Shown piece after piece: positions 33,917 through 41,345 of a stretch of 64,000 bases of DNA. Numbering within the stretch: position 1 is the stretch's first letter; every line of letters begins with the position of its first letter. The DNA is taken from contig CAYUSA010000007.1 of assembly GCA_964447335.1 (NCBI GenBank), positions 1-64,000 on the forward strand, in the 5' to 3' direction. A model generated the notes under the pieces. That model searched no databases and was not told where the DNA came from. It saw only the letters and a list, made by a program, of their open reading frames with translations. The position numbers and the translations under genes are program-made. The DNA is from HRBIN12 sp964447335. Lineage in GTDB: Bacteria > Actinomycetota > UBA4738 > HRBIN12.

Positions 33917-35044
33917 CTACGGAGCGGGGAGCGGCTCCTCCATGCGATGGAGCTCCTCGAGCGAACCGGTGTCGAGGAGCACTCGGAGGGCGTCCGTCGG
34001 GAAGTGGACGGTGATCGACGTCCCCTGCTCGAAGGGGATGCCCTCGCCCTCGTTCGGCATCCAGGCCTGGAGCGTCTGGCCCGGCGCGAGGTGGACGATG
34101 GCCTGCAGGGTCGAGCCGACGTAGACGACGCGCTCGATCATGCCGGGGACGCGGTTCTCGCCCGAGGTGCCGTGCTCCTCGAGGCGAACACGCTCGGGTC
34201 GGATGGTGATCTTCACGTCGCCGCCGACATCCAGGTCGCCCTTGGTCGCCACCAGCTCGAAGTCCCCGACGCGGACGCGCGCATGCCCGTCCGCATCGCG
34301 ACCGATCGCCTTCGCGTCCATGAGGTTGGAGACCCCGAGGAAGTCGGCGACGTAGGCGGTGGCGGGCTCCTCGTAGACCTCGCTCGGCGTGCCGACCTGC
34401 TCGACCCGGCCGTTGCTCATCACGGCGAGGCGGTCGGACATCGTGAGCGCCTCCTCCTGGTCGTGCGTCACGTAGATGAACGTGATCCCGACCTCCTGCT
34501 GGAGCGACTTGAGCTCGATCTGCAGGGCCTTGCGGAGCTTGGCGTCCAGGGCCCCGAGTGGCTCGTCGAGCAGCAGCACCTCGGGGTTCAGGATCAGCGC
34601 CCGGGCGAGCGCGACCCGCTGCTGCTGCCCGCCGGACAGCTGCGAGGGCCGGCGCTTCTCGTACCCCTCGAGCCGCACGAGCGCGAGCGCGTCGGAAATC
34701 TTCTTCTTCGCCTCGGTCTTCGAGACCTCCTTGTAGCGGAGCCCGAACCCCACGTTGTCGGCCACGGTGAGGTGCGGGAAGAGCGCGTAGTTCTGGAAGA
34801 CGGTGTTGACGTTGCGCTTGTGGGGTGGCGTCTGGGCCATGTCCACGCCGTCGAGCAGGATCTGGCCCTCGTCCGGCCGCTCGAATCCCGCGATGCAGCG
34901 GAGCGTGGTCGTCTTGCCGCAGCCCGAGGGCCCGAGGAGCGAGAAGAACTCCCCCGGCGGCATGTTCAGGTTGATGCCCGCGACCGCCGTGACGTCGGCG
35001 AACCGCTTCACCAGATCGACGAGAACGACCTCTCCACCGGCCAT
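33917..35044 (-). CDS. Spermidine/putrescine-type ABC transporter ATP-binding protein (PotA-like)
   Basis: A 375-residue ATPase. Walker A GPSGCGKT (residues 38-45), Q-loop in VNTVFQNYALFPHLT, signature LSGGQQQRVALARAL, Walker B LLLDEPLGALD and H-loop IYVTHDQEEAL are intact. The C-terminal ~120 residues form the TOBE domain (VKITIRPERVRLEE). It almost certainly serves the PotBCD-like genes next door, although it faces them. Start ATG 35044 has no ribosome site but TATCCT (35059-35054, minus) 9 bases before it, so the mRNA is probably leaderless. An in-frame ATG at 35083 is less likely. Confidence 0.9.
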   Translation of the reverse strand: MAGGEVVLVDLVKRFADVTAVAGINLNMPPGEFFSLLGPSGCGKTTTLRCIAGFERPDEGQILLDGVDMAQTPPHKRNVNTVFQNYALFPHLTVADNVGFGLRYKEVSKTEAKKKISDALALVRLEGYEKRRPSQLSGGQQQRVALARALILNPEVLLLDEPLGALDAKLRKALQIELKSLQQEVGITFIYVTHDQEEALTMSDRLAVMSNGRVEQVGTPSEVYEEPATAYVADFLGVSNLMDAKAIGRDADGHARVRVGDFELVATKGDLDVGGDVKITIRPERVRLEEHGTSGENRVPGMIERVVYVGSTLQAIVHLAPGQTLQAWMPNEGEGIPFEQGTSITVHFPTDALRVLLDTGSLEELHRMEEPLPAP

Positions 35045-35053
35045 GCAGGCCGC

Positions 35054-35059
35054 AGGATA
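35054..35059 (-). promoter_or_regulatory. Candidate leaderless -10 box TATCCT for the potA-like gene
   Basis: TATCCT on the minus strand ends 9 bases before ATG 35044, with no ribosome site between. It stands back-to-back with the TAGGCT of the MFS gene. Confidence 0.45.
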
Positions 35060-35065
35060 GCGCAC

Positions 35066-35071
35066 TAGGCT
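35066..35071 (+). promoter_or_regulatory. Candidate leaderless -10 box TAGGCT for the MFS gene
   Basis: TAGGCT ends 10 bases before ATG 35082. The intervening C-rich stretch has no ribosome site. Confidence 0.5.
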
Positions 35072-35077
35072 CCCCCC

Positions 35078-35093
35078 TTGCATGACGGTTCAA
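35078..35093 (-). promoter_or_regulatory. Candidate TetR operator overlapping the MFS start
   Basis: On the minus strand TTGAACCGTCATGCAA, 13 of 16 positions matching YTGAACGGCSRTTCAR. It is 33 bases upstream of the potA-like start and covers the ATG of the MFS gene. It would tie the reversed ATPase gene to the regulon that controls the potD-like gene. Confidence 0.35.
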
Positions 35094-36245
35094 ACCATCC
35101 TCCTGCGGTCGCTTTCGACGCTGCTCGGCAGCTACTTCGTCTTCGGGCTGTACTGGGGGATCTGGGTGGTGGTGTTCGCCGACTACCTGGCCGACCGGGG
35201 GCTGACCGAAGGGCAGGCAGGCCTCCAGCTGGCCGCGCTGTCGGTCGCCTCGATCCTCACGATGACGCTGCTCTCGCCGCGGCTGCAGCGCCTGGGCATC
35301 GCTCGTGCCGTCACACTCGGGCACCTCACCATGGGCCTCGGCGCGGCGCTCGTGGGCACGGCGCCGGACCGGCTGGCCGTGCTCGGGTTCGTCGTCGTCG
35401 GGATCGGCAACGGTCTGCTCGACGTGTTCGTGAACGTCGGCGGCCAGATGGTCGAGGCGCGGCACCGCCGGCCGGTGCTCCAGTTCGTGCACGCGACGTA
35501 CAACGTCGGCGGCATCGTCGGCGCGCTCGGCGCGGGGCTCGCGCTCGCGATCGGCGCACCGTTCCGCGTGCCCCTTGCCGCCGCCACGGTGGCGTTCGGC
35601 ATCGCCGCGGTCTGGTGCGCGTTCTCGACATGGCTCCGAGCGCTCCCGGCTCCGAGCGCGACCGAGACGAAGGTCTCGCTCGCGGTGTTCGCGCGTTCGC
35701 CGGCGCTCATCCTCCCGGCGCTCGTCGTGCTCTCGGCGTTCGCCGTGGAGGGCTCGATGGACATCTGGTCGGTGATCTACGTGCGCGAGGGGCTCGGCGC
35801 CGCGGCGATGACCGGCGCGGCGGCCTTCGCACTCTTCAGCCTGTCGATGGCGATCGGCCGCCTCTTCGCGGGCCGGGTGCTCTTCGGCCTGGGGTACCGG
35901 CGGACGATCCGGATCTCGGGCGTCGGCTCGCTCGTGTCGGGCCTCGCCGCCGCGCTCGCCCCGAACGTGGCCGTTGCGGGCATCGCGTTCCTGTTCCTCG
36001 GGCTCTTCATCGCCGCTGCCGCGCCCGCGGCGTTCGGTCTCGTCTCGGACGTCGACGAGGACCCGGCGCTCGCGATCGCCGGGATGACGACGGTCGGCTA
36101 CTCGGGGTTCGTGGTCGGCCCGCCGATCATGGGCTGGCTCGCCCAGACCGGCGGCCTGCGCGCGACGATGCTCCTCATCGCGCTCATGTCGATGGGCGTG
36201 TTCGCGGGCGGCGTGCTCGGCCGCGGGCGATCCTCGGCGCGCTAG
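35082..36245 (+). CDS. Major facilitator superfamily transporter
   Basis: A 387-residue permease with about twelve hydrophobic helices, starting LLGSYFVFGLYWGIWVVVFA. The loop between helices 2 and 3 has the SPRLQRLGIARAV variant of the MFS motif, and the second half repeats it with AGRVLFGLGYRRTIRI. The closest remembered group is the YbjJ/fucose-permease-like branch, but the substrate is unknown. ATG 35082 appears leaderless (TAGGCT 10 bases upstream) and is only 37 bases from the divergent potA-like start. Its TAG shares CTAG with the convergent aldehyde dehydrogenase. Confidence 0.87.
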   Translation: MTVQTILLRSLSTLLGSYFVFGLYWGIWVVVFADYLADRGLTEGQAGLQLAALSVASILTMTLLSPRLQRLGIARAVTLGHLTMGLGAALVGTAPDRLAVLGFVVVGIGNGLLDVFVNVGGQMVEARHRRPVLQFVHATYNVGGIVGALGAGLALAIGAPFRVPLAAATVAFGIAAVWCAFSTWLRALPAPSATETKVSLAVFARSPALILPALVVLSAFAVEGSMDIWSVIYVREGLGAAAMTGAAAFALFSLSMAIGRLFAGRVLFGLGYRRTIRISGVGSLVSGLAAALAPNVAVAGIAFLFLGLFIAAAAPAAFGLVSDVDEDPALAIAGMTTVGYSGFVVGPPIMGWLAQTGGLRATMLLIALMSMGVFAGGVLGRGRSSAR

Positions 36246-37693
36246 CGGGTCAGGCTGATGTGCACGTGCTTGGCCTCGAGGTAGTCCTCGAGGCCGTGCA
36301 TCCCGAGCTCGCGGCCGATGCCCGAGTGCTTGTAGCCGCCCCACGGCGCCTCGGTCGGCGCGGCCTGGGTGCCGTTGATCCACACCGTGCCGACGCGCAG
36401 CGCCCGGGCCGTCGTCAGGGCCTTCGTGATGTCGTTCGTCCACACGGCGGCCGCGAGCCCGTACTCGTTGTCGTTCGACATGCGGATGACCTCATCGAGG
36501 TCGGAGAACGGGATCACGGTCATCACGGGGCCGAAGATCTCCTCCCGCGCGATCGTCACGTCGTTCGTCGCGTCGGCGAAGATCGTCGGCGGCACGAAGT
36601 AGCCGCCCGCGAGCCGCGGGTCGGTGGGGCGCGCGCCCTGCACCGCGAGTGTCGCCTCGCCCATCCCGATCTCGATGTAGCGCTCGACGCGCGCCTGCTG
36701 CTCCTTGGAGACCAGCGGCCCCATCGTCGTGCCCTCGTCGAACGGGTCGCCGAGCTTGACGCCCTTCGCGTGCTCGACCATCGCGGACAGGGTGTCGTCG
36801 TAGATCGAGCGCTCGACGAACACGCGCGTGCCGGCCGAGCAGTTCTCGCCCATGTTCCAGAAGACACCGTTGCACGAGCCCTCGACCGCCGCCTCGAAGT
36901 CGGCGTCGGCGAACACGATGTTCGGCGACTTGCCGCCCAGCTCGAGGGTCACCCGCTTCAGGGTCTCGGCGCCGTTGCGCATGATGAGCTGTCCGACCTC
37001 TTTCGATCTCGTGAAACCGACCTTGTCGACCTTCGGGCTCTCGACGAGGGGCGCGCCCGCGGTCTCGCCGAAGCCGGTGACGACGTTGAACACGCCCTTC
37101 GGCAGGCCGGCTTCCTCGAGGATCCTCGGGATCTCCAGGCACGTGAGGGGCGTCTGCTCCGGCGGCTTCAGGATGAAGGTGCAGCCCGCTGCGATCGCGG
37201 GGGCGATCTTCTGCACGGCCATCATCATCGGGTAGTTCCACGGTGTGATGCCGGCCGCGACGCCGACGGGCTCCTTCATCACGAAGGACATCGCGTCCGG
37301 TCCGACCGGTGGGATGTCGCCGTGGATCTTCGTCGCCCAGCCGCCGTAGTACTCGAACATGAAGGCGACCTCGGCGATGTCGCCGCGCGCGTCGACGATC
37401 GGCTTGCCGCTGTCGAGCGCCTCCATCTGCGCGAGGCGCTCGAGTTCGCGGTTCACGATCTCGGCCGCGTGGAGCAAGATCCGGCCGCGCTCGCGCTCGG
37501 GGGTGCCGGGCCACCACGACCCGTCGTCGAACGTTCGCCGAGCGGCGTCGATCGCGCGCTCCACGTCCTGCGGCTTCGAGTCGGGGGCGGTCGCCACCAC
37601 CTCGCCCGTGGCCGGGTCGAACACGTCGAACCGGGACCCGTCGATCGCGTCGACCCACCGGCCGTCGATGTGGTTCTGGAGCGCCTCAGCCAC
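36242..37693 (-). CDS. NAD(P)-dependent aldehyde dehydrogenase
   Basis: A 483-residue ALDH that oxidises an aldehyde to the acid. Key residues are visible: Asn in ITPWNYPM, general-base Glu in LELGGKSPN and nucleophile Cys in GENCSAGTR. The sequence is of the betaine/aminobutyraldehyde-like broad group (opening HIDGRWVDAIDGSRFDVFDP). Beside a polyamine-type importer and with DAO oxidases in the window, a role in amine-derived aldehyde oxidation is plausible but not shown. Start GTG 37693 follows GGGAGGGG; a TAGGCT (37730-37735, minus) would give a short leader. Confidence 0.92.
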   Translation of the reverse strand: MAEALQNHIDGRWVDAIDGSRFDVFDPATGEVVATAPDSKPQDVERAIDAARRTFDDGSWWPGTPERERGRILLHAAEIVNRELERLAQMEALDSGKPIVDARGDIAEVAFMFEYYGGWATKIHGDIPPVGPDAMSFVMKEPVGVAAGITPWNYPMMMAVQKIAPAIAAGCTFILKPPEQTPLTCLEIPRILEEAGLPKGVFNVVTGFGETAGAPLVESPKVDKVGFTRSKEVGQLIMRNGAETLKRVTLELGGKSPNIVFADADFEAAVEGSCNGVFWNMGENCSAGTRVFVERSIYDDTLSAMVEHAKGVKLGDPFDEGTTMGPLVSKEQQARVERYIEIGMGEATLAVQGARPTDPRLAGGYFVPPTIFADATNDVTIAREEIFGPVMTVIPFSDLDEVIRMSNDNEYGLAAAVWTNDITKALTTARALRVGTVWINGTQAAPTEAPWGGYKHSGIGRELGMHGLEDYLEAKHVHISLTR

Positions 37694-37729
37694 GATATCC
37701 CCTCCCAGGGAACGGTTCGCGAAGGGCGC

Positions 37730-37735
37730 AGCCTA
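37730..37735 (-). promoter_or_regulatory. Candidate -10 box TAGGCT for the aldehyde dehydrogenase gene
   Basis: TAGGCT on the minus strand lies 36 bases before GTG 37693, giving a leader of about 30 bases that includes GGGAGGGG. Confidence 0.4.
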
Positions 37736-37761
37736 CTACGGGTCGCCGGAACGACGTGCCG

Positions 37762-38055
37762 CTAGGACCCCGTGAACGCGAGCCACTCGCCGTCGGTCCA
37801 CTCGGGGTCGGCCTCGAGCAGCGCGCGGTACTTCAGGAAGTCCTCGTGCATCGCGGGGTCGTTCGCGTTCTCCAGGTAGGTCGCACGATCCTCGAACATG
37901 ACGACCATCAAGATCTCGTCGTGCCAGACGTCGGGGATGAGCATGTGGGTCCCCACGTAGCCCTCGACGGCGCGCTGCTCGACGGCCTCGATGAGCGCCT
38001 TCAGCTTGTCCAGGTTCTCGAGCGTCACCTGCATCCGCGCGATGGTTCCGTACAC
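37762..38055 (-). CDS. Small ABM/dimeric alpha-beta barrel-like protein
   Basis: A 97-residue protein whose pattern (TIARMQVTLENLDKLKALIE, then HMLIPDVWHDEILMVVMFEDRATY and a C-terminal LKYRALLEADPEW) looks like the antibiotic-biosynthesis-monooxygenase/dimeric alpha-beta barrel fold. Such proteins work as dimers in haem or quinone chemistry or as stress proteins; no function can be named. Start GTG 38055 has GGGAGG 7 bases upstream. It is followed at 67 bases by the aldehyde dehydrogenase on the same strand. Confidence 0.7.
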   Translation of the reverse strand: MYGTIARMQVTLENLDKLKALIEAVEQRAVEGYVGTHMLIPDVWHDEILMVVMFEDRATYLENANDPAMHEDFLKYRALLEADPEWTDGEWLAFTGS

Positions 38056-38149
38056 GGCGGTCCTCCCTTCCTGCCGGCCTCCCGCGGTTGGTCCGCGGCC
38101 CTCCTCGGGTAGCGAAGCCGCGAGCATACGCCCGAAGCCCTCGAGCGGG

Positions 38150-38155
38150 TAGTCT
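38150..38155 (+). promoter_or_regulatory. Candidate leaderless -10 box TAGTCT
   Basis: TAGTCT ends 8 bases before ATG 38164 of the alpha/beta hydrolase gene; no ribosome site is present. Confidence 0.45.
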
Positions 38156-38163
38156 CGGCCGCC

Positions 38164-39024
38164 ATGGAGCGCACCCTCGATGTCCACTCCGGCGGCGTCC
38201 GGCTCGCGGCCCGGGAGTGGCCCGGCGACGGTCCCGGCGTGCTGCTGCTGCACGGCCTCGCCTCGTCCTCGCACGTCTGGGACCTCGTGGCGCCGAGGCT
38301 CGCGCCGGCGCTCCGCGTCGTCGCCTACGACCAGCGCGGGCACGGGCGCTCGAGCAAGCCCCCCACCGGCTACGGGTTCGAGCGCACGAGCGCGGACGCC
38401 CTCGCGGTCATCCGCGCGAGCCGCCTCCGTCGACCGCTCGTCGTCGGCCACTCGTGGGGAGCCAACGTCGCGCTCGAGCTCGCCGTGGCGAACCCGCGCG
38501 AGGTCGCGGGCGTTCTGCTCGTCGACGGCGGCTTCCTCAGCCTGCGCGACCGGATGGACTGGCCGACGACGAAGGAGCGCCTCGCGCCGCCGGACCTTGC
38601 GGGGACACCGCTCCACGAGTTCCTCGAGATGATCCGCTCCTTCCTCCACGGCCACATCGGGATCACGCCGGAGGTCGAGGCCGTGTTCCTGTCCCTCATG
38701 CGGGTAGATCGCGAGGGGAACATCCATCCCCGGCTCTCGCGAGCGAACCACCTGCGGATCCTGCGGGCGCTGTGGGAGCAGGATGCGGTCGCGCTGCTCC
38801 GTCGGATCCGCGTCCCGACGCTCGTGCTCGCGGTGCGCTCGGCGCCGGAGGTCCCGGACTCGGCCGGGTTCATGCACGAGAAGGAGCGCGCGGCGAAGGT
38901 CGTGCGGGCGATCGGCGACCCCGTGAGCTTCGAGTGGATCGACGGGGTGCACGACGTGCCGCTCCAGCGGCCGCGGGCCGTCGCCTCGCGCATCCGGCGC
39001 TTCGCGGCGCAGACCGTAGGATGA
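38164..39024 (+). CDS. Alpha/beta hydrolase
   Basis: A 286-residue alpha/beta-hydrolase-fold enzyme. The oxyanion segment is LLLHGLASSSHVWD (~residue 27), the nucleophile elbow GHSWGAN (Ser ~97) and the catalytic His lies in DGVHDVPLQRP (~264). The acid is less clear: the usual strand reads LVLAVRSAPEVPD. No signal peptide, so cytoplasmic. Relatives include haloperoxidase-like esterases and C-C hydrolases; the substrate is unknown. ATG 38164 seems leaderless. The small membrane protein gene follows after 4 bases. Confidence 0.88.
   Translation: MERTLDVHSGGVRLAAREWPGDGPGVLLLHGLASSSHVWDLVAPRLAPALRVVAYDQRGHGRSSKPPTGYGFERTSADALAVIRASRLRRPLVVGHSWGANVALELAVANPREVAGVLLVDGGFLSLRDRMDWPTTKERLAPPDLAGTPLHEFLEMIRSFLHGHIGITPEVEAVFLSLMRVDREGNIHPRLSRANHLRILRALWEQDAVALLRRIRVPTLVLAVRSAPEVPDSAGFMHEKERAAKVVRAIGDPVSFEWIDGVHDVPLQRPRAVASRIRRFAAQTVG
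39017..39022 (+). promoter_or_regulatory. Candidate -10 box TAGGAT at the end of the hydrolase gene
   Basis: TAGGAT lies 6 bases before GTG 39029, which has no ribosome site. It overlaps the last codons of the hydrolase gene, so the small gene may have both readthrough and its own leaderless transcription. Confidence 0.35.
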
Positions 39025-39028
39025 CCTG

Positions 39029-39337
39029 GTGACCACCTTCGTCCTGATCCTGCTGCTGATCGCCGCGATCTTCGGGGTGCTCGGCGCGGTGCTGAAGATC
39101 GCGCTCGTGCTGGTGCTCGGGCTGATCCTCGGTATGACGCTCCTCGCGTGGGGCACGTGGTGGTGGCTGCGGCGCCGGATGCGCGATCTCCAGCGCGAGC
39201 TCGACCGCCACGCCGCTGAGGACGGGAGGCGCCGGCGCGCGATCGACGTCCGCCACGTCCCCAACGAAGCCGAGCCCTCGAGCGGTCGCGGGCCCCTCGG
39301 GCCCGAGCGCCGCACGCCCTCGGGCGACGGCTCCTAG
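39029..39337 (+). CDS. Small membrane protein, hypothetical
   Basis: A 102-residue protein with an almost continuous hydrophobic stretch from residue 4 to 48 (ILLLIAAIFGVLGAVLKIA and LVLVLGLILGMTLLAWGTWWW), giving two membrane helices. It is followed by a basic, probably helical cytoplasmic tail (RRRMRDLQRELDRHAAEDGRR) and a disordered end. No family is recognised. It starts with GTG 39029, 4 bases after the hydrolase. Its TAG shares CTAG with the DAO oxidase on the other strand. Confidence 0.65.
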   Translation: MTTFVLILLLIAAIFGVLGAVLKIALVLVLGLILGMTLLAWGTWWWLRRRMRDLQRELDRHAAEDGRRRRAIDVRHVPNEAEPSSGRGPLGPERRTPSGDGS

Positions 39338-40776
39338 CGGATACCCCGCCCTCGCGAGACCAGCCGCTCGCGGTAGCGGATCGGCGCCTCGCCGATCAAC
39401 CGTCGCACCGTCCCACGCGGACGCCCCGCGTCCTCGCGCCGGTCCCCCGACTCGAGCGCCCACGCCGCGGCGAGCACCAAGGGGAATCGCAGCGGCTCGG
39501 GCGGCGCCTTGGCGACCTCGGGTCCGACCACCGGCATCGACGTCCACTCGTCGCGCACCCCGAGCACGAGAGACGCGAGGATCCTGCCCCCGACCTTCGT
39601 CTGCGTGAGCCCGTGCCCGGAGAAGCCGAGCCCCGCGTGCACGTTCCCCGGCTCGAGCGTCCGGAAGAACGGCGTGAACGAGGCCGTGTGGTCGATCGGG
39701 CCACCCCATGCGTGGGTGAACCGAACGCCCTCGAGCTGCGGGAAGAGCCACAGCAGGCCACGCGCGGCCGCCTCGGCGATCCGGCGGTCGTGCGTCGCCC
39801 GCCGTCCGACGCGACCCCCGTACACGACCCCCGCCGCACCGCCGCCGATCGCGATCCGGTCGTCGTCGGTGCGGCGCAGGTAGTAGAGCATCTCGCGCCC
39901 GTCGGCGATCCCGACGTCCGACGTCCAGCCGATCGACGCCAGGCGCTCTGGGATGGGCTCGGTCACGACCATGAAGTCCGCGATCACGCCGAAGCTCCGC
40001 CGGAACCCCGGCCAGTCCGCGGCCCATGAACCGAGCGTGAGCACGACCTGGTCGGCGCGGACCGCGCCGCGCTCGGTCCGCACGACGGCGGGGCGGCCGG
40101 ACTCCACACCGCTCGCGCGCGTGCCCTCGAAGATCCGCACGCCGCGCTCGAGCGCCACCCGTCGCAGCCCTCGCACGAGGCGAGCCGGCTGCACGGTCGC
40201 GTTGTCGGCAGTGAACGTCCCGTCCACGAACCGGGGCGAGTCCGCGTACGCCCGGCACGCATCTCCGTCCAGAACGACCATCCGTTCGCCGAGCCCGAGG
40301 CTCGCACACAGCTCGGCCGCGTCCGAACCGAACCCCTCCTGCCACAGCCCCGTCCTCGCGCCGAGGACGCCTTCCCGGTGGAACCACGCGTCCACGTCGT
40401 GCTCTGCGAACCAGCGTTCGGCCTCGGTGACCTCGTCCGCGAGCGCGAGCGCGTACCTCAGGCCCTCCTCCCGCCCGAACAGGCCGCAGAGGGCCGGCAG
40501 GTCGTGCCAGGACGAGGACAGGAAGCCGCCGTTACGACCGCTCGCGCCTCCGCCGCACACGTCGGCCTCGAGGAGCGCGATGCGCAGTCCGGGCTCGCGC
40601 CCTGCGAGCTCCACCGCCGTCCACAGCCCGGCGAACCCGCCGCCGACGATGCACACGTCGGCCGCGACACGGCCCTCCAGCGGCGGGCACGCTTGGCCGG
40701 GGTCGCACGCGAGCGCCTCCTGCATCCAGAAGCCGCGGTCGGCGCCCGGCGACGGGATCCCGAGGGGTCGGGGCAT
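39334..40776 (-). CDS. FAD-dependent oxidoreductase of the DAO family (PuuB-like)
   Basis: A 480-residue flavoenzyme. The Rossmann motif is VCIVGGGFAGLWTAVELAG (~residues 41-59), the FAD-binding Glu is in LLEADVCGGGASGRNGG, and the GASGRNGG segment is the hallmark of the gamma-glutamylputrescine oxidase/DadA-like branch. The C-terminal half has VTEPIPERLAS, HAWGGPIDHT and GLGFSGHGLTQTKVGG. It would oxidise an amine to imine with reduction of FAD. Its close relative at 3-707 indicates duplication. ATG 40776 overlaps the stop of the small membrane protein gene upstream (TGATG), implying an operon. Confidence 0.9.
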   Translation of the reverse strand: MPRPLGIPSPGADRGFWMQEALACDPGQACPPLEGRVAADVCIVGGGFAGLWTAVELAGREPGLRIALLEADVCGGGASGRNGGFLSSSWHDLPALCGLFGREEGLRYALALADEVTEAERWFAEHDVDAWFHREGVLGARTGLWQEGFGSDAAELCASLGLGERMVVLDGDACRAYADSPRFVDGTFTADNATVQPARLVRGLRRVALERGVRIFEGTRASGVESGRPAVVRTERGAVRADQVVLTLGSWAADWPGFRRSFGVIADFMVVTEPIPERLASIGWTSDVGIADGREMLYYLRRTDDDRIAIGGGAAGVVYGGRVGRRATHDRRIAEAAARGLLWLFPQLEGVRFTHAWGGPIDHTASFTPFFRTLEPGNVHAGLGFSGHGLTQTKVGGRILASLVLGVRDEWTSMPVVGPEVAKAPPEPLRFPLVLAAAWALESGDRREDAGRPRGTVRRLIGEAPIRYRERLVSRGRGIR

Positions 40777-41204
40777 CACGCTCCACCCTCCGTGCGCAGG
40801 TCGCCCTCCGCCGATCCGCGCGACCGCCGACGCAGGGCCCCCGCCACGAGCAGCAGCACGCGCCCGCCGATGAGGAAGAGCAGCGTGAACGCGAGCGCGA
40901 CCTCGCCGAACACGAGGAGCGCGCGGCCCCACGGCCCACCCCGGACGATCGACCGCACGAGGAGGCCGAGTGGCACGCCGAGCGCCCAGGTGAGGACGCA
41001 CGTCGGCCAGCCCGTCCGCCGGTACGTGCCGAGGACGAGGGCGACGAGGAACCACGCTCCGAGGAGCGGGATGCCGGTCCGCACGATGCCCGCGGCGTTC
41101 GGCCCGTCGTGCTGCACGACCCCAACGACCACGAAGGCGGCGAGCGCCGCCGCGTCCATCGCGGCCGCGGCGCGTGGTGCGGGTCGGGCGGAGTCGCGAG
41201 CCAC
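40776..41204 (-). CDS. DUF3054-like membrane protein
   Basis: A 142-residue protein with four predicted helices (VVVGVVQHDG..., IPLLGAWFLVALVLG, WALGVPLGLLVRSIV, ALAFTLLFLIGGRVLLLVA). The early HDG segment, the GAW stretch and the GxPLGLLxRS pattern recall the DUF3054 family of actinobacterial and archaeal membrane proteins, whose function is unknown. GTG 41204 follows GGGAGG by 8 bases. It is coupled to the DAO oxidase gene downstream. Confidence 0.7.
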   Translation of the reverse strand: MARDSARPAPRAAAAMDAAALAAFVVVGVVQHDGPNAAGIVRTGIPLLGAWFLVALVLGTYRRTGWPTCVLTWALGVPLGLLVRSIVRGGPWGRALLVFGEVALAFTLLFLIGGRVLLLVAGALRRRSRGSAEGDLRTEGGA

Positions 41205-41235
41205 GGGTCCATCCTCCCAGACGCCCGGAACCCAG

Positions 41236-41263
41236 GCATCCGGACCCGGGCATCCGAACCCGG
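41236..41263. repeat. Tandem 14-base repeat, two copies
   Basis: GCATCCGGACCCGG is followed at once by GCATCCGAACCCGG (one mismatch), in the 141-base divergent gap before the NodB gene. Function unknown; possibly replication slippage or a tandem protein-binding site. Confidence 0.5.
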
Positions 41264-41345
41264 AGGGGCAGGAACCTTGGGCGCGCCCGGGCCGTCGTCA
41301 CCGGCAGATGACGGACCTCGTTGACGCGACCCGCACAATGGACCC

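Noticed and set aside
38082..38098. Palindrome CCGCGG-TTGGT-CCGCGG as an operator
   Set aside because: Short pure-GC arms are expected by chance at this base composition, and no regulator gene is near.
41321..41339. TTGACG plus CACAAT as a -35/-10 promoter of the NodB gene
   Set aside because: The spacing is only 7 bases, far from the required 16-18; at most the CACAAT acts as a leaderless -10.
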